NCBI GenBank assembly: GCA_024653215.1
Contig: JANLFU010000006.1
Span: 62,001 to 126,000 of the forward strand
From: Candidatus Saccharicenans sp.
Lineage (GTDB): Bacteria; Acidobacteriota; Aminicenantia; Aminicenantales; Saccharicenantaceae
Length of the DNA stretch: 64,000 bases
Direction: 5' to 3'
Both the position numbers and the translations under genes were made by a program. This document shows positions 7,994 to 16,118 of the stretch, piece by piece. Numbering within the stretch: position 1 is the stretch's first letter; each line of letters begins with the position of its first letter. A model generated the notes under the pieces. That model was not told the DNA's origin. It saw only the letters and a list, made by a program, of their open reading frames with translations, and ran no database searches.

Positions 7994-8686
7994 ATGCTGC
8001 TGCTGGCCGTTGATACCACCACCCGCTTCGGGTCCGTGGCTGTGGTTGGAAATGGCGAAGTCCTGTCTGAGGTGAACTATGTTTCACCTTCCTCTCATTC
8101 GCGCCAGGTCTTCCGGGCAGTGGATGAAGCGCTCCGGGTGGCCGGCCTGAAATTAGATGGCCTGGAAGGATTGGCCGTGGCGGCCGGGCCCGGTTCTTTT
8201 ACGGGGATCAGGATAGGGCTGAGCCTGGTTAAGGCTCTGGCCCTGGCCTCGGGCCGCCCGCTGGCGGCCGTTTCGGCCCTGGAATCCCTGGCCCTGAAGC
8301 TGCTGGCTCCCGGGGTCGGATTAATGGTGCCGATGATCGATGCCCGCAAGGGAGAGGTTTTTGCCGGCGCTTATCGGCCTGACGGAGTGGAGTTGAAAGA
8401 GCTGGTTCCGGCCGGTGCCTATCTCCCCGCGGATTTTCTGGACCGGTTGCCTTCGGCCGGCCCGGCAACTTTTATCGGAACCGGGGCCAGGCTTTACCGC
8501 TCCATGATTGAAGGCAGGCTTGGAACGAGGGCCATTTTTTCCAGCCGAAGTCTTCACATCGCGGCTGAAGTTGGTTTGATCGGCGAAAAGCTTCTGGCCG
8601 GTGGGCGGGGGCTCAGCCCGGCCGCGCTTCAACCGATTTATTATCGTCAATCCCAGGCTGAGGAGAAAAAAACTGTCAGAGAATAA
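7994..8686 (+). CDS. tsaB: tRNA threonylcarbamoyladenosine biosynthesis protein TsaB
   Basis: 230 residues, the usual TsaB size. TsaB is the inactive ASKHA-fold paralogue of TsaD and dimerises with it in the complex that makes t6A37 in ANN-decoding tRNAs. Seen: AVDTTTRFGSVAVV at the N-terminus and VAAGPGSFTGIRIGLS near residues 60-75, the family hallmark. ATG at 7994 with AGGAAC upstream. rimI follows directly, an order common in bacteria. tsaD and tsaE are not in the window. Confidence 0.95.
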   Translation: MLLLAVDTTTRFGSVAVVGNGEVLSEVNYVSPSSHSRQVFRAVDEALRVAGLKLDGLEGLAVAAGPGSFTGIRIGLSLVKALALASGRPLAAVSALESLALKLLAPGVGLMVPMIDARKGEVFAGAYRPDGVELKELVPAGAYLPADFLDRLPSAGPATFIGTGARLYRSMIEGRLGTRAIFSSRSLHIAAEVGLIGEKLLAGGRGLSPAALQPIYYRQSQAEEKKTVRE

Positions 8687-8696
8687 TGACGCTCCT

Positions 8697-9143
8697 GTGC
8701 TCATCAGGAGAATGAGAGAGGAAGACCTGCCGGAGGTCCTGGCCATAGAGAATCTCTGCTTTCCCAATCCCTGGAGCCGAGAGACTTTTCTGGGTGAGAT
8801 TCAGAACCGGGCCATTTCCTTTCCCCTGGTGGTGGTTCACCGCGAGCAGAAAAGGATAGCCGGCTACGTGATTTTCTGGCAGATAGGCGACGAGGCCCAG
8901 GTCAACAACGTGGCCATCCATCCTGATTTCCAGGGCCAGGGCCTGGGGGAACTGGCCATGCGCCATGTGCTCGGCCGGCTCAAAGAAAACGGCGTTCATT
9001 TTGTCTCGCTCGAGGTCCGGGTCAGTAACCACCGGGCCCTTTCTCTTTACCGGAAGCTCGGGTTTTCCATTCTCGGGGTGCGGAAGGATTATTACAGCCG
9101 GCCGGTGGAGGATGCCTATGTCATGGGCCTGGTCCTGGGCTGA
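8697..9143 (+). CDS. rimI: ribosomal-protein-S18-alanine N-acetyltransferase RimI
   Basis: About 148 residues, GNAT fold. Seen: IRRMREEDLPEVLAIENLCF at the N-terminus, the acetyl-CoA loop VHPDFQGQGLGELAM, and LEVRVSNHRALSLYRKLGF, typical of RimI, which acetylates the N-terminal alanine of S18. The start is uncertain. An ATG at 8601 would overlap tsaB by 86 bases and adds an unlikely basic tail. GTG at 8697 gives the family N-terminus but has a weak ribosome site. A CTG at 8673 is ideally placed 7 bases after AGGAG. I list the GTG. tsaB-rimI are probably co-transcribed. Confidence 0.9.
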   Translation: MLIRRMREEDLPEVLAIENLCFPNPWSRETFLGEIQNRAISFPLVVVHREQKRIAGYVIFWQIGDEAQVNNVAIHPDFQGQGLGELAMRHVLGRLKENGVHFVSLEVRVSNHRALSLYRKLGFSILGVRKDYYSRPVEDAYVMGLVLG

Positions 9144-9147
9144 CCGG

Positions 9148-9975
9148 TCAGTAGTTGACCCGGACCAGGCATAGTCCCCGGGCCGGGGCACTGGGGCTGG
9201 ACAGGGTCCTCTTTTTTTGCTCAAAAAGAAGGTCAATGTCTTCCGGTTTAAGTCGTCCGCGCCCGGTCATGATCAGGGTCCCGACGATGGTGCGGACCAT
9301 GTACCGCAGGAAACCGGTGGCCTCGACCGTGTAAACCAGTTCATCCCCACGATTCTCCAGCCTTGAGCTGAAAATTTTTCTGACCGGGTTGGGGTAGTCG
9401 CCTGAAGAAAAGGCGGAAAAGTCGGCTTCCCGCTCAAAGTGGCGGGCCGCCTCTTCCATGGCCGGGATGTCCAGGGGATAGGGGTAATGCAGAACATACC
9501 GGTAATCGAAAGGGCTGATGATGGGCGATATCTTTATCCGGTAACGGTAAACCTTGGAGCGGGCTGACTTCCGGGCATGAAAAGCCGCAGGCACTCTTTC
9601 CACGTTGAGGATGCGGATGTCGAAGGGGAGCATGGCATTCAAGGCCCGGAGGAGTTCGGCCTCGCCCAGGCGGCAGTTGGCCCGGAAACTGGCCACCTGG
9701 CCCAGGGCATGGACCCCGGCATCGGTCCGCCCGGCGGCCTGCAGGTTGATCTTCTCGCCCAGGATTCTCATCAGGACGTCTTCCAGCTTGCCCTGGATGG
9801 TCACCCGGTTCGGCTGTCTCTGCCAGCCGTGGTAATCGGTGCCATCATAGGAAATGGTCAGCTTGAAATTTTCGAGGAGCGGCAGGTCCAGTAATTGACC
9901 TTCTTCGGTTTTTTCGGCCAGGTCCGGCTCATCGTCAGCGAGAGGGGGTTCTTCCGGCTTAATATCGGGATTCAT
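9148..9975 (-). CDS. truA: tRNA pseudouridine(38-40) synthase TruA
   Basis: 275 residues. TruA isomerises U38-U40 in the anticodon stem-loop. The catalytic aspartate is in AAGRTDAGVHALGQVASF (about residue 86), and the substrate loop YDGTDYHGWQRQ is intact near residues 42-53. Compared with E. coli TruA there is an acidic, Pro/Asp/Glu-rich N-terminal extension of about 35 residues that looks disordered. The ATG overlaps the stop of the LOG-like gene by four bases, so the two are coupled. Its 3' end meets rimI with a gap of four bases in convergent orientation. Confidence 0.95.
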   Translation of the reverse strand: MNPDIKPEEPPLADDEPDLAEKTEEGQLLDLPLLENFKLTISYDGTDYHGWQRQPNRVTIQGKLEDVLMRILGEKINLQAAGRTDAGVHALGQVASFRANCRLGEAELLRALNAMLPFDIRILNVERVPAAFHARKSARSKVYRYRIKISPIISPFDYRYVLHYPYPLDIPAMEEAARHFEREADFSAFSSGDYPNPVRKIFSSRLENRGDELVYTVEATGFLRYMVRTIVGTLIMTGRGRLKPEDIDLLFEQKKRTLSSPSAPARGLCLVRVNY

Positions 9976-10442
9976 CTGATACCTTCCAAGGCCAGGTTGA
10001 CCGCTTCTTCCGGAGAGCTGGCCGGGATTATCCCCGGTATGGACCAGGTGTTGAGACCGATGATTTTCCGGCCGAAAATTCTGGCAAAGGCAATTTCACT
10101 CAGGGTACCGTATTCGCCGTCTATGGCGATTACGGCCTGGGCATTCAGCACCACCATGGAGTTCCGGTTGTAGCCGATGCCGGTGGCCACGGGCATATCT
10201 ATGTAATCGTTGGCTTCTTCAACCTTCTGCCCGGGAAGGATACCCAGGCTGAAGCCGCCGGCTTCCCGGCAGCCCCGGGCTGCCTCTTCCATTACGCCAC
10301 CCAGACCGCCGCAGACCAGGATGGCGCCTTTTTCAGCCAGCAGCCGTCCGACCCGGTAGGCGATTTTCAGGGACTCCGGGTCGGGCTTGTTTCCGCCTAT
10401 CACCGCCACTCGTGGCCTGGAACGGAAAGCCTGTTCTGCCAA
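9972..10442 (-). CDS. LOG-like Rossmann protein (TIGR00725 type)
   Basis: 156 residues. Resembles the lysine-decarboxylase-like/LOG superfamily: VAVIGG near the N-terminus, CGGLGGVMEEAARG (about residues 43-56) and the end motif GEYGTLSEIAFA in the place of PGGxGTxxE. True LOG enzymes release cytokinin-like bases by phosphoribohydrolysis; members of this short branch have no established function that I know. The start codon is TTG at 10442, supported by AAGGAG seven bases upstream; the next candidate is a GTG at codon 12. It is coupled to truA by a four-base overlap. Confidence 0.85.
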   Translation of the reverse strand: MAEQAFRSRPRVAVIGGNKPDPESLKIAYRVGRLLAEKGAILVCGGLGGVMEEAARGCREAGGFSLGILPGQKVEEANDYIDMPVATGIGYNRNSMVVLNAQAVIAIDGEYGTLSEIAFARIFGRKIIGLNTWSIPGIIPASSPEEAVNLALEGIR

Positions 10443-10508
10443 TTTGTTCTCCTTCGTAATCCTGGGATTTCAGGCGGCTTGAATCCTGGCCTCCGGCCGC
10501 CTTTTGAA

Positions 10509-10537
10509 AAAATAGCACAGGCCCGTGGGGTTTGCAA
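10509..10537 (-). promoter_or_regulatory. promoter for the LOG-like gene and truA
   Basis: On the minus strand: TTGCAA (10532-10537), 17 bases, TATTTT (10509-10514), with an extended TGC just before the -10. It lies about 65 bases upstream of the TTG start. Confidence 0.6.
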
Positions 10538-10628
10538 TTTGTTGCCCTATTTTTCAACCACCGGTTCCGTCGGTTGACTAAATTCTTGTGGTATGCTAAC
10601 AATAGCCGTGATGGGGAGACTTCAATAG

Positions 10629-11495
10629 ATGGCCTACGTCAATTACGTCACCAAGAATATCGCCATTAAAATCGTCTATTACGGGCCCGGTCTGAGCGGT
10701 AAGACCACCAACCTCAGGTACATCTATTTCAAGCTGGAACCGGCTTACCGGGGTGAGCTGGTCTGCCTGGAAACCGAAACCGAGAGAACTTTTTTCTTTG
10801 ACCTGCTGCCCATCAGGGCCGGTCTCATCAGAGATTTCAAGGTCCATTTCCAGCTCCTGACCGTCCCCGGCCAGGTGTTCTACGATGCCTCGCGCAAGAG
10901 TGTTCTGAAGGGAGCTGACGGTATCGTCTTCGTGGCTGATTCCCAGATGCCGCTGCTCGATGCCAACCTGGAGAGTTTTGACGGTCTGAGGCGAAATTGC
11001 CTGGAGCACAACATAGACCTTAACCGCATTCCCCTGGTCTTTCAGTATAACAAAAGAGACCTGCCCAACCTTATTCCGGTCGAGACTTTTAACCGCCTGC
11101 TGAACCACCGGAATGCCCCGTACATTGAGGCCGAAGCCATTAACGGCCGGGGAGTCCTGGAGACCCTGAAGGAAATTGCCCGGCTGACCGTGCCCGTCGT
11201 CCGGGAGCGGGTACTGGGAGAAAAGAGACCGAAGGAAGCAGAGGTGGAAGCTGCGGAGAGCCGCGATTTTGCCCCGGCTGAAATCATTACCTCTCCGGCC
11301 CAGGTTGAAACCGCCGCTCCGGCTCCTGCCCGGAAAAGGGGAGGCAGGAAGCAGCCCGAGGTAAAAATTGATTTTGTCCGTCCCGGTGACGAAACTCCAT
11401 TTCCCACCACCAAGATAAAGGTCCAGTCGATTGAAGACATTGAACAGGAAATAGAGCGGCTGTCAAAGGAGTTCGGCCTGACCGCCAAGAAATAA
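10629..11495 (+). CDS. mglA: MglA-like small GTPase with C-terminal extension
   Basis: 288 residues. MglA GTPases set cell polarity and drive gliding in Myxococcus; relatives are widespread in non-gliding bacteria. Seen: P-loop YGPGLSGKTTNLRYI near residues 19-33, the Switch II segment TVPGQVFYDASRKSVL, and the base-specificity motif QYNKRDLPN. Residue 21 is Gly-Leu-Ser type, as in the MglA subgroup, where MglB acts as activating protein. Residues 1-195 are the GTPase; the last 90 are Ala/Glu/Pro-rich and then helical (IEDIEQEIERLSKEF), absent from Myxococcus MglA. No mglB is adjacent. The gene follows a divergent gap with a poor TTGACT-type promoter. Confidence 0.9.
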   Translation: MAYVNYVTKNIAIKIVYYGPGLSGKTTNLRYIYFKLEPAYRGELVCLETETERTFFFDLLPIRAGLIRDFKVHFQLLTVPGQVFYDASRKSVLKGADGIVFVADSQMPLLDANLESFDGLRRNCLEHNIDLNRIPLVFQYNKRDLPNLIPVETFNRLLNHRNAPYIEAEAINGRGVLETLKEIARLTVPVVRERVLGEKRPKEAEVEAAESRDFAPAEIITSPAQVETAAPAPARKRGGRKQPEVKIDFVRPGDETPFPTTKIKVQSIEDIEQEIERLSKEFGLTAKK

Positions 11496-11542
11496 GTCGC
11501 TGAGAATTTTAGCGGCCCCTCTTCGTCTTTCTTTCTGGCATC

Positions 11543-13057
11543 ATGCTCATCAGAATCATCAGTGCTTCCCTGCATGGAATAGAAGCCTACAAGGTAGAAG
11601 TGGAAGTGGACATCTCGCCCGGCCTTCCAGCCTTTGTTATTGTCGGTCTGCCCGATGCCGCGGTCAGGGAGAGCAAGGAACGGGTGCGGGCAGCCCTGCG
11701 GAACTGCGGCTTTGACTTTCCAGCCAAGAAAATCATCATCAACCTGGCCCCGGCCAGCCGCAAGAAGGAAGGTTCGGCTTTTGACCTGCCGATTTGCCTG
11801 GGCCTGCTGGCCTACCTGGGAATGGTCCCGGCTGACAAACTGGCCAGGTTTATTTTTGTGGGGGAGTTAACCCTGGAAGGGAGCCTCAAGGCGGTCAGGG
11901 GAGGACTGCCCTTTTCGCTGCTGGCCAGCCGGAAAAAACTCGGCGGCCTGGTCTTGCCCGGAAGAAACGCCCGGGAGGCCTGCCTGGTCAGGGAGACCAG
12001 GGTCTATGCCGTCAACCACCTGCTGGAAGTTATACAGCTTCTCGGCGGTCGTGATGAGTTCCAGCCTGCCAGCTATAGCCTGGAAGAGCTCATCGGTGAG
12101 ACCGGAAGCGAGCTGGATTTTTCCGAGGTCCGCGGCCAGCAGCAGGCCAAGCGGGCCCTGGAGGTGGCCGCGGCCGGTGGCCATAACCTGCTGATGATCG
12201 GGCCACCCGGTTCAGGCAAGACCATGCTGGCCAGGAGACTGCCGACCATTCTGCCGGAAATGACCTTTGAAGAAATAATCGAGGTAACCCAGATTTACAG
12301 CGCGGCCGGACTGCTGGGAGAAAGGGCGGCCATCAGCCAGCGTCCGTTTCGCTCGCCGCATCATACCATCACCGACACCGGGCTGGTCGGAGGCGGCAAT
12401 TACCCCAGGCCCGGCGAAGTCAGCCTGGCCCACCGGGGAGTGCTGTTCATGGACGAGTTCCCGGAGTTCAGTCGCCAGGCCCTGGAGAGCCTGCGCCAGC
12501 CGCTGGAGGACGGCTGGGTGACCATTTCCCGGGTGGCCGGGAGCCTGTCCTATCCCTGCGCCTTCATGCTGGTGGCGGCCATGAATCCCTGTGCCGACGT
12601 TTTCCTGGGTTCCGGGCCGGAGGTCAACTGCACCGAGCAGGAGCGAAGAAAGTATTATTCACGACTGTCGAAGCCGCTGCTGGACAGAATAGACATTCAA
12701 ATCGAGGTGCCCTCGGTCAGGTACCAGGACGTCATCGGCCGGCCACCCGGGGAGTCTTCAGCTGATATCAGGAAAAGAGTGTCAGCCGCACGGAAAATCC
12801 AGCTGGAGAGATTCAGGGGAAGGAAAATATTTTCCAACTCCGGCCTGACCGCCCGCGACCTCAGGCAGTTCTGTTCTCTGGACCAGGAAGCGTCCAGGCT
12901 GATGGAAACGGCCATGAAGCGCTTTCGTTTCAGCGCCCGGGCCTACGACCGCATCCTGAAGGTGGCCAGGACGGTGGCCGACCTGGGTGGAGAGGAACGA
13001 ATTTCAGCCGCGGCCGTGGCCGAAGCCATCCAGTACCGGATGCTGGACAGGTTCTGA
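11543..13057 (+). CDS. comM: ComM/YifB-family Mg-chelatase-like AAA+ protein
   Basis: 504 residues, full length. ComM is a hexameric helicase that promotes branch migration during integration of transformed DNA. Seen: N-terminal Lon-S5-like domain with GLPDAAVRESKERVRAAL, Walker A IGPPGSGKTMLARRLP near residues 219-234, Walker B LFMDEFPEF, sensor-1 region VAAMNPC, the zinc-binding insert (NPCADVF and NCTEQE with cysteines), and the C-terminal Mg_chelatase_C domain. All ATPase residues are intact. It starts 47 bases after the MglA-like gene on the same strand; a real functional link is unlikely. Presence alone does not prove natural competence. Confidence 0.95.
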   Translation: MLIRIISASLHGIEAYKVEVEVDISPGLPAFVIVGLPDAAVRESKERVRAALRNCGFDFPAKKIIINLAPASRKKEGSAFDLPICLGLLAYLGMVPADKLARFIFVGELTLEGSLKAVRGGLPFSLLASRKKLGGLVLPGRNAREACLVRETRVYAVNHLLEVIQLLGGRDEFQPASYSLEELIGETGSELDFSEVRGQQQAKRALEVAAAGGHNLLMIGPPGSGKTMLARRLPTILPEMTFEEIIEVTQIYSAAGLLGERAAISQRPFRSPHHTITDTGLVGGGNYPRPGEVSLAHRGVLFMDEFPEFSRQALESLRQPLEDGWVTISRVAGSLSYPCAFMLVAAMNPCADVFLGSGPEVNCTEQERRKYYSRLSKPLLDRIDIQIEVPSVRYQDVIGRPPGESSADIRKRVSAARKIQLERFRGRKIFSNSGLTARDLRQFCSLDQEASRLMETAMKRFRFSARAYDRILKVARTVADLGGEERISAAAVAEAIQYRMLDRF

Positions 13058-13265
13058 AGTCCAGTGGGCGGGCTGGTCGGAGGCAATCGGGCGGGAAGTC
13101 CGTTAGTAATTTAAATGAAAATGAAATTAAAAAGAGAGGACATGTTTGTCCCATTTTGATAGGGTGTGGCTGGGCCGGTACCCTGGCTACTTATCCGTTT
13201 TGCGGCATGGATGATAAGCGGGATATAAAACAGGAAACCTTATTACACAAGAAGTAAAAAAGTCT

Positions 13266-13294
13266 TTGCTCTTCCAACCGGCGGTTGATACAAT
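13266..13294 (+). promoter_or_regulatory. weak promoter candidate for the permease
   Basis: TTGCTC (13266-13271), 17 bases, TACAAT (13289-13294). The -10 matches 5 of 6, the -35 only 3 of 6. It lies 30 bases before the ATG. The rest of 13058-13265 holds no gene or clear terminator that I can see. Confidence 0.4.
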
Positions 13295-13324
13295 TAGGGA
13301 AAAATTGTCCAGGACGAGCGTTTG

Positions 13325-14695
13325 ATGAGCAACAATACGGCCGGCAACTTACAGACGGAAAGAAAGCTACCCCGGGTCCTGACCCGGCTGGACGTGGTCT
13401 CCATAGTCATCGGCGGGGTCATCGGCTCCGGAATTTTCCTGGTGCCGGCCAAGATTGCCCTGGAAGTCAAATCGCCGACGGTTATGCTCCTGGTCTGGGT
13501 GGTCGGCGGGTTCCTGAGTTTCCTGGGGGCCCTGGCCTTCGCCGAGCTGGGCGCGGCCATGCCCGAAGCCGGGGGAATGTATGTCTACCTGCGGGAAGCC
13601 TACGGACCGCTGCTATCCTTCCTGTTTGGCTGGACGCTATTCCTGGTGATTGATTCTGGAGCCATTGCCACCCTGGCCGTGGCCTTTTCGGCCAATTATT
13701 TGCCTTACTTTTTCAAGATGTCGCCCCTCGCTTCCAAGCTGGTGGCCGTGCTGTTCATCGGCTTCCTGGCGGCCGTGAATTATATTGGGGTTCGCTGGGG
13801 AGCCAACCTGCAGAACCTGCTGACCTTTATCAAGACGGCGGCCATCGTCGGCATCTGTGCGGCCATTTTCCTTTTCGGAAAAGGAAATTCCGCCAACCTG
13901 GTTGAACCACAGCCCGGGAAATTTTCGATGGACCTGCTGAGCGCCTTCGGCGTGGCCCTGGTGGCCACCTTCTGGGCCTACAAGGGCTGGGAGTCGGCCA
14001 CCTACAGCGCCGGCGAGGTCAAGCATCCGGAACGAAACATGCCCCTTGGAATCCTGATCGGTCTGACCGCGGTCATTGCCCTCTATCTCCTGGCCAACCT
14101 GGCCTACCTGTATGTCCTGCCGGCTTGGGTCATTGCTCAGACTCCAAGGGTGGCGGCCGAGGCCATGAGGGTGGCGGTGGGGCCGGTGGGGGCCTCCATC
14201 ATTTCATTTATAATACTGTTCTCAATCATGGGCGCGGCCAACCAGAACCTGCTCTGCTCGCCCCGGGTGTATTTTGCCATGTCGCGGGACGGTCTATTTT
14301 TCAGGAACATAGCCCGGGTCCATCCCCGCTACCTGACCCCTCATGTTTCCATAATTGCCATCAGCCTGTGGAGCGTGGTGCTCAGCCTGTCCGGAACTTT
14401 TGAACAGCTTTTCACCTATGTAGTCTTCGGGCAATGGCTGTTTTTCGGGTTGACCGGGGCGGCCGTTTTTGTTTTGAGAAAAAAGCGCCCGGAGCTGCCG
14501 AGGCCTTACAAGACCTGGGGTTATCCGCTGACCCCGGCTCTCTTTGTCCTGGCCGCCTTCCTGATTTCCCTGAATTCACTGATAAAAGAATTCTGGAACT
14601 CGCTGGCCGGCCTGGCCATAATTGCCCTGGGTGTTCCGGCTTACTTCTACTGGAAGAGAAAAGAATCTGCCGGCCCGTCCGGTATGGCTTCCTGA
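13325..14695 (+). CDS. APC-superfamily amino-acid permease
   Basis: 456 residues with about 12 membrane helices. The first helix contains VSIVIGGVIGSGIFLVPAKI, the unwound substrate-binding loop (GSGIF) of APC transporters. AFAELGAAMPEAGGMYVYLREAYG in helix 2-3 and WAYKGWESATYSAGEVKHPERNMP in helix 6-7 are typical of the LAT/SteT-like exchanger and permease group. Substrate (Ser/Thr, or another neutral or cationic amino acid) cannot be decided. ATG at 13325 is directly preceded by an in-frame TTG; I prefer the ATG. It is monocistronic or followed 55 bases later by the radical-SAM gene. Uptake of amino acids would fit the peptidases in this window. Confidence 0.92.
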   Translation: MSNNTAGNLQTERKLPRVLTRLDVVSIVIGGVIGSGIFLVPAKIALEVKSPTVMLLVWVVGGFLSFLGALAFAELGAAMPEAGGMYVYLREAYGPLLSFLFGWTLFLVIDSGAIATLAVAFSANYLPYFFKMSPLASKLVAVLFIGFLAAVNYIGVRWGANLQNLLTFIKTAAIVGICAAIFLFGKGNSANLVEPQPGKFSMDLLSAFGVALVATFWAYKGWESATYSAGEVKHPERNMPLGILIGLTAVIALYLLANLAYLYVLPAWVIAQTPRVAAEAMRVAVGPVGASIISFIILFSIMGAANQNLLCSPRVYFAMSRDGLFFRNIARVHPRYLTPHVSIIAISLWSVVLSLSGTFEQLFTYVVFGQWLFFGLTGAAVFVLRKKRPELPRPYKTWGYPLTPALFVLAAFLISLNSLIKEFWNSLAGLAIIALGVPAYFYWKRKESAGPSGMAS

Positions 14696-14750
14696 AACAG
14701 TGATACCCGCACCGGCCGGTAGCCAGGGTTTCCGGGCGGATTTCCGAGCG

Positions 14751-16118
14751 ATGAAGCGAATCCTTCTAATCCAGCCGCCGCTCCAGGATTTTTACACCAC
14801 GCCCATCCGTCTTTATCCCCTGGGGCTTCTGTCTGTGGCCTCGGTGCTGAGGACCTTAGGGTTCGAGGTGGAGATCCTGGATTGTTTGAACCCGCTCAAG
14901 CGGAAATTCCTGCCACTACCCGAAAAGTTCTCTTACTTAGGGCCATTTTTGGACCAGCCTTATTTTTTCAAGCGCTTTCAGCACTTTGGCCTGACGGTAG
15001 AACAGGTCGTTTCAAGGGTGGGGGAACTTCGGCCCGACCTCATAGCCATCAACAGTTCCTTTGCCGCCTATTTCAGCACGGTGGCCGAGCTGGTTCGTGC
15101 TCTGAAACGTAAATTTAATATACCGGTCCTGGTGGGTGGCAACCAGGCCAGCTGCTGCCGGGAGGAAATCAAGGCCAGGGTGCCGGAGATTGACCGGGTG
15201 TTGAGTGGCCCGGCCGAAAGCTGTCTGCCATCCTTTTTAAAAAAAGAAGGCCTTCTGTCCGTGGAAGGCGGACTGATGGAAGGTCAGACGCTGGACTGGA
15301 AAAAGCTGCGGCCGGCCCACGAGCTGCTGGACCCGGCACTTTACCGCATCGGAAAGAAAAATTACCTGTCGCTCCAGGCCAGCCGGGGCTGCCCGCAGAA
15401 CTGTTCGTTCTGCAACGTCCACCTGGTTTTTGGACGGCGGACGGAATACCGCCCGGTCTCTTCTGTGCTGGAAGAGATGCGCTGGAATTACCGTTGCCGC
15501 GGAGTCCGGCTGTTTAACTTTGAAGACGACAACCTGGCCTTCGACCGCAACTGGCTGGTCGAGTTCCTGGAAGCGGTGGCCGCCGACCTGGAGCTTGAGG
15601 GCAGCGAGCTGACCTTCATGAATGGCCTGGGTTATGACAACCTGGATGAAGAAATGCTGGAATTGATGAAGCGGGCCGGGGTCAGGAAACTGGACCTGTC
15701 CTGGGTGTCCGGCAACCCGGCCGTAAGGCACCAGCATCACCGGCCGCAGAAAAAGGATGAAGCCGAGTTTTTCGACCTGGTCAGGGAAGCCCGGCGGCTG
15801 GGATTTTTCATAACCGTTTACCTGATTTTGGGGCTGCCCGGCCAGACCAGGGAAGAGATCGTGGCTACCACCGAAGCACTGCTGGAGGCTGGGGTGCTGG
15901 TTGGGCCGTCGGTCTTTTACCTGACGCCCGGGAGCGAGCTGCAGCGGAGCCTGGAGCTTCCGCCTGAAATTGCCGGCGATTGGGATATGTACCGGGCCAC
16001 GGCCTTTGCCGTGGAAACAAAAGAACTTAAGCGCCGCGACCTGGTTGAGCTTTTCCTTTACATCAGGAAACGCAACCTGGAAAGAAAGACCCGGGCTTTC
16101 AGAATTTCAACCTCTTGA
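14751..16118 (+). CDS. B12-binding/radical SAM domain protein
   Basis: 455 residues. The N-terminal 150 residues resemble the cobalamin-binding Rossmann domain (LIQPPLQDFYTTPIRLYPLG, VLVGGNQASCC), though I see no base-off histidine motif. The radical SAM core follows: C-x3-C-x2-C in RGCPQNCSFCNVH, then LFNFEDDNLAF and a TIM-barrel-like series ending in VYLILGLPGQTREEI. Such proteins include methyltransferases, cyclases and MiaB/BchE relatives; the substrate cannot be named. An open frame extends upstream to 14622 inside the permease gene; the ATG at 14751 gives the family start. The last 20 bases overlap the convergent acetamidase gene. Confidence 0.88.
   Translation: MKRILLIQPPLQDFYTTPIRLYPLGLLSVASVLRTLGFEVEILDCLNPLKRKFLPLPEKFSYLGPFLDQPYFFKRFQHFGLTVEQVVSRVGELRPDLIAINSSFAAYFSTVAELVRALKRKFNIPVLVGGNQASCCREEIKARVPEIDRVLSGPAESCLPSFLKKEGLLSVEGGLMEGQTLDWKKLRPAHELLDPALYRIGKKNYLSLQASRGCPQNCSFCNVHLVFGRRTEYRPVSSVLEEMRWNYRCRGVRLFNFEDDNLAFDRNWLVEFLEAVAADLELEGSELTFMNGLGYDNLDEEMLELMKRAGVRKLDLSWVSGNPAVRHQHHRPQKKDEAEFFDLVREARRLGFFITVYLILGLPGQTREEIVATTEALLEAGVLVGPSVFYLTPGSELQRSLELPPEIAGDWDMYRATAFAVETKELKRRDLVELFLYIRKRNLERKTRAFRISTS

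Noticed and set aside
8601-8696. Upstream ATG for rimI
   Set aside because: 86-base overlap with tsaB and a basic non-family N-terminus.
10574-10597. TTGACT with TATGCT as a promoter for the MglA-like gene
   Set aside because: Spacer is only 12 bases; at 17-18 bases the -10 is poor (AACAAT). A promoter is needed here but I cannot place it.
13138-13151. GGACA/TGTCC hairpin after comM as terminator
   Set aside because: Five pairs only and no T-run.
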